Below, in pieces: positions 7,797 through 10,814 of a stretch of 10,814 bases of DNA. The notes beneath the pieces were generated by a model. The model was not told where the DNA came from and did not search any database. It worked only from the letters and a program-made list of their open reading frames with translations. The DNA comes from Sediminibacterium sp. (GTDB lineage: Bacteria; Bacteroidota; Bacteroidia; Chitinophagales; Chitinophagaceae). The first letter of the stretch is position 1; every line of letters starts with the position of its first letter. The stretch lies in assembly GCA_030832695.1 (NCBI GenBank), contig JAURIP010000031.1, positions 1 through 10,814 of the forward strand, in the 5' to 3' direction. Position numbers and translations under genes: made by a program.

Positions 7797-10700
7797 TTAT
7801 TTAATGACTTCGTAATCCTTGAATTTTTTAATAGGAGTTGCTTCTACTAATTTTCTGAAGGAAGCCCATTCATTTGCAAAGAACTCATTTGCTTTTGCCA
7901 CTACACTTTGAATTGCAGCTTCAGCATCTTTTAACTTTTGTTCTTCTTGTTCACCTGGCATAGTATTTCTTCTAACAATTAACATCGTTGCAGCACTAAT
8001 GGTTGACATTGGTGTAATGACATCCACGGTTCCGTAACCTTGTTTTTCTTGCTTCTTACCTGAAATAAATTCACGTAAATTTTTCGCACTTGCGGTTACT
8101 TTTTTATGTGTTTTATTCAATGTATCCAAGCCTCTTTCTTTTTTGTCTTTCCATTCAGCTGTCAATTGTAATAATAAAGCATCAACTTCATCCAACTGAT
8201 CCAATACAGTGTTTAATTTATCAACACTTGGTTGGAACTTAGCCATTAATTCGTCTTGCTTTTTTACAATCTCCGTTTTATTAGTAACCCTAACATCATC
8301 TTTCACTTCTAACCAAATTGAATCCTTTTTGTTGTTGGCTGTTACTATTACTTTGTATTTACCTGCCAATACCGCCCTACCACGATATTCTCTGTCCTCA
8401 TTATTTTCAACTTGCGGCCCCATCATCATACGACGACCACCACCAAAGCCACCAGCGCCGCCCATCTTAGGCATACCGGCACCACGCTTTCCTTTTTGCT
8501 CATAGCCCCAATAATTTTTTGTTAAGCCACTATCTACTCTAAAAGTTAAGTTCCGAATATCTTTATCATTTGCATCTTTAATTTGAACTTTAACTCTTTT
8601 CAAAGAGTCAATTAAATAAACGGAAATAGGATAACCACCTGGTCTGTTCTCCCCATCATACATTCCCCAAGTGCTCCACTCATAAGATGAATTTTTAAAT
8701 GTAGCATTGATGCTTGAAGGAGGCGCTGATATAAAGAAATCCGTCACTTCGCCTTTATTTTTTGCTAATTTTCTTAAAGGACGAATATCATCTAATACCC
8801 ACATGGCACGTCCAAATGTTGCAATTGCTAAATCTGCTTCTCTTTCTTGAATAGCAAAATCGTAAGTGGATACAGAAGGATATCCGTTTTTCCATTGTTG
8901 GAAAGTTTCTGCATTATCCAAACTCACGTACATCCCTTGCTCTGTTCCTACAAAAAATAAATTAGGCTCTACTATATCCTGTATTACTGACAATGCATAA
9001 CCAGTCACTTTTGCAGCACTTAAAATATTGGTCCAAGTTTTTCCTTGATCCGTTGTTCTGAAAACATAAGGCGCAAAATCACCTTGTCTGTAATTATTTG
9101 CAACCACAAATACTTCATTCGCATTATAAGTCGAGGTGCGTATTTGAGGAATCCATGCGCCTTTAGGAAGTCCTGTAATATTTGCAGTAACATTATTCCA
9201 AGTAGCACCACCATTAGAGGTGAATTGAACGTTGCCATCATCTGTGCCAATCCATATTAAATCCTTTTGCACACTTGAAGGTGCAATAGCAATGATTGTA
9301 CAATGATTTTCAGCACCAGTTATATCAATACTTAATCCGCCATTATTTGTTTGATCAATTTTAGCACTATCATTCGTCGTCAAATCTGGTGAAATAAGTT
9401 TCCAAGCAGCTCCTTTATTGGTGCTTTTGTGTAAAAATTGAGATCCGAAATAAATTGTTTTTTTATCAAATGGATCCTGCGCAATAGCAGCATTCCAGTT
9501 AAAACGCATCAATGTTTTTGCATCAGGCGATGGTGGTTGAATGGAAGTTTGTTCTCCAGTGGCAGTATTATATCTTCCAACGGAACCGCCTTGACTCATT
9601 GCATATACCCAATTGGCGTCTTCTTGATCAGGCATTACATCAAAGCCATCTCCACCCCATAAATTATCCCAGAAAAAGTTTTTGATTCCTCCTCTTACAT
9701 AAGTATAGGCCGGACCTCTCCATGAACCATTGTCCTGCATGCCACCCATAATATGATACGGTGTTTCATTGTCAACATTCACATGATAGAATTGACCTAC
9801 TGGAATTTTTTCATCAAACATCCAAGTTTTTCCACCATCTCTTGTAATACCAATACCGCCATCATTACCATCTACCATAAATTTATTATCCGTTGGATGA
9901 ATCCAAAATGCATGGTGATCTGGATGTATGCCGCTATATGGTATAACCGTTTCAAAATTCTTACCAGCGTCAATACTTTTTACCACTGTTTGGCTAATAT
10001 ACCAAAGTGTATTTTCGTTTAAAGGATCAGCTATAATGTCTTGAAAATAAAATGGACGATTGTCCACAATTGTTTTTTGTGAATTTACCAAAGTAAAATT
10101 ATAACCGCCATCATCACTCTTATACAAACCACTTTTGGTTGATTCCACCAACGCATAAACTCTGTTTGGATTTGATTTACTAATCGCAATACCTACACGA
10201 CCCAAATTACCATCAGGCAATCCATTTTCTTTACCCAATTTTGTGAAATTTTTACCACCATCAATAGTCATATAGATACCACTTCCCTTTCCACCACTCT
10301 CTAAATGATACGGGTTACGATAGTGATGCCACATGGCCACTAATAATTTATTTGGATTTTTGGGATCCATAATCATATCTCCCACTCCTGAGGTATCATT
10401 GGTATATAAAATTTGATTCCAGGTTTCGCCACCATCTGTTGTTTTGAATACACCTCTGTTTTTGCTTTGTCCATAAGGGTTTCCGATGGCTCCCGCATAA
10501 ACTACATTTGGATTGGTTGGATCAATAATCACACGGTGAATGTTTCTTGTTTGTTCAAGTCCCATTCTTTTCCATGTTTTACCTGCATCTAAAGTTTTAT
10601 AAATACCTTCTCCAATGCTGATTGAGTTTCTTGGATTTCCTTCACCGGTACCAACCCATACCACACTTGGATTACTTTGTTGCATTGCTACAGCACCAAT

Positions 10701-10814
10701 ATTTAAAATGGGTTGTTCATCGAAAACAGGTGTCCAACTCACACCACTATTATTTGTTTTCCATACACCACCGGATGCTGCACCTATCCAAATATTATTT
10801 GGATTTGCTACTTC
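7797..10814 (-). CDS. Asp-box beta-propeller protein, VPS10/BNR-like, 5' partial
   Basis: The frame is open to the right window edge, giving 1005 visible residues. The GTG at 10742 is not the start: the 24 codons before it read EVANPNNIWIGAASGGVWKT and on, matching residues 70-85 of the downstream paralogue, so roughly 70 residues including the expected signal peptide are missing. Numbered from the first visible codon, eleven Asp-box motifs occur, for example at 74-81, 125-132, 233-240, 324-331 and 587-594. HPDHH (297-301), NDGG (317-320) and QDN (360-362) align with the paralogue. A Gly/Arg/Met-rich insert (774-799) lies before an Ig-like strand pair (about 809-840) and a helical, Lys-rich C-terminus. 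The order of parts is the same in both genes, which points to tandem duplication. It is probably exported, and its function is unknown. I see no hydrolase active site. Confidence 0.85.
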   Translation of the reverse strand, partial: EVANPNNIWIGAASGGVWKTNNSGVSWTPVFDEQPILNIGAVAMQQSNPSVVWVGTGEGNPRNSISIGEGIYKTLDAGKTWKRMGLEQTRNIHRVIIDPTNPNVVYAGAIGNPYGQSKNRGVFKTTDGGETWNQILYTNDTSGVGDMIMDPKNPNKLLVAMWHHYRNPYHLESGGKGSGIYMTIDGGKNFTKLGKENGLPDGNLGRVGIAISKSNPNRVYALVESTKSGLYKSDDGGYNFTLVNSQKTIVDNRPFYFQDIIADPLNENTLWYISQTVVKSIDAGKNFETVIPYSGIHPDHHAFWIHPTDNKFMVDGNDGGIGITRDGGKTWMFDEKIPVGQFYHVNVDNETPYHIMGGMQDNGSWRGPAYTYVRGGIKNFFWDNLWGGDGFDVMPDQEDANWVYAMSQGGSVGRYNTATGEQTSIQPPSPDAKTLMRFNWNAAIAQDPFDKKTIYFGSQFLHKSTNKGAAWKLISPDLTTNDSAKIDQTNNGGLSIDITGAENHCTIIAIAPSSVQKDLIWIGTDDGNVQFTSNGGATWNNVTANITGLPKGAWIPQIRTSTYNANEVFVVANNYRQGDFAPYVFRTTDQGKTWTNILSAAKVTGYALSVIQDIVEPNLFFVGTEQGMYVSLDNAETFQQWKNGYPSVSTYDFAIQEREADLAIATFGRAMWVLDDIRPLRKLAKNKGEVTDFFISAPPSSINATFKNSSYEWSTWGMYDGENRPGGYPISVYLIDSLKRVKVQIKDANDKDIRNLTFRVDSGLTKNYWGYEQKGKRGAGMPKMGGAGGFGGGRRMMMGPQVENNEDREYRGRAVLAGKYKVIVTANNKKDSIWLEVKDDVRVTNKTEIVKKQDELMAKFQPSVDKLNTVLDQLDEVDALLLQLTAEWKDKKERGLDTLNKTHKKVTASAKNLREFISGKKQEKQGYGTVDVITPMSTISAATMLIVRRNTMPGEQEEQKLKDAEAAIQSVVAKANEFFANEWASFRKLVEATPIKKFKDYEVIK
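8418..8495 (-). other. Gly/Arg/Met-rich insert in the partial propeller protein
   Basis: Twenty-six codons encode a low-complexity stretch with repeated Gly, several Met and Arg, and no acidic residue (it starts KGKRGAG and ends RRMMMG). It falls between the propeller and the Ig-like segment. The paralogue has a shorter counterpart (PQMGGRRGRGM, 5395-5427). It may be a flexible linker or surface loop; no known motif is recognised. Confidence 0.6.

Noticed and set aside
8209..8505. 98-codon plus-strand open frame antisense to the partial propeller gene
   Set aside because: It is a shadow of the low-complexity coding region opposite; its product is unlike any family I know and lacks a start context.
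10740..10742. GTG as the start of the right-hand propeller gene
   Set aside because: The frame stays open to the window edge and the 24 preceding codons match the paralogue, so the gene is simply cut by the window.
4585..10814. Calling the two propellers sialidases or glycosyl hydrolases
   Set aside because: Asp boxes are structural repeats found in many propellers, and I see no arginine triad or other sialidase catalytic set.

Overview
The window looks like an ordinary chromosomal stretch from an AT-rich Bacteroidota bacterium, probably of the Chitinophagaceae or a related group. This placement is inference. It rests on a GldB-type lipoprotein gene, Bacteroidota-style ApaG and NadE proteins, large secreted Asp-box (BNR/VPS10-like) proteins, the scarcity of clear Shine-Dalgarno sites, and partial TAnnTTTG-like elements before some start codons. 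I see no tRNA, rRNA, CRISPR array, insertion sequence, phage gene or attachment site.

Layout. Positions 27-413 (+) encode ApaG, which converges with a gldB-like lipoprotein gene on the minus strand (432-1442). That gene is divergent from nadE (1498-3180, +), a glutamine-dependent NAD+ synthetase; only 55 bp separate the preferred start codons. nadE is followed after 64 bp by a secreted GH171/DUF1343 protein of the NamZ type (3245-4453, +), a likely exo-beta-N-acetylmuramidase. A perfect 15-bp hairpin with A and T tracts (4532-4565) then separates this rightward block from the leftward genes.

The right 60% of the window holds two very large, paralogous minus-strand genes. One is complete (4585-7725, 1046 aa, with a signal peptide). 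The other is cut by the right window edge (7797 to beyond 10814, 1005 codons visible). Both encode Asp-box beta-propellers followed by an Ig/FlgD-like segment with a Gly/Arg-rich insert and a helical C-terminus. A second intrinsic terminator (7760-7790) lies between them, so they are probably not a simple read-through operon.

The genes do not form an obvious pathway. ApaG and NadE are housekeeping proteins. GldB, NamZ and the two propellers are cell-envelope or exported proteins. I found no convincing new system. The best leads are the paired propellers with their shared HxDHH motif and Gly/Arg-rich insert, and the compact gldB/nadE divergent start region, where both transcripts could be leaderless.
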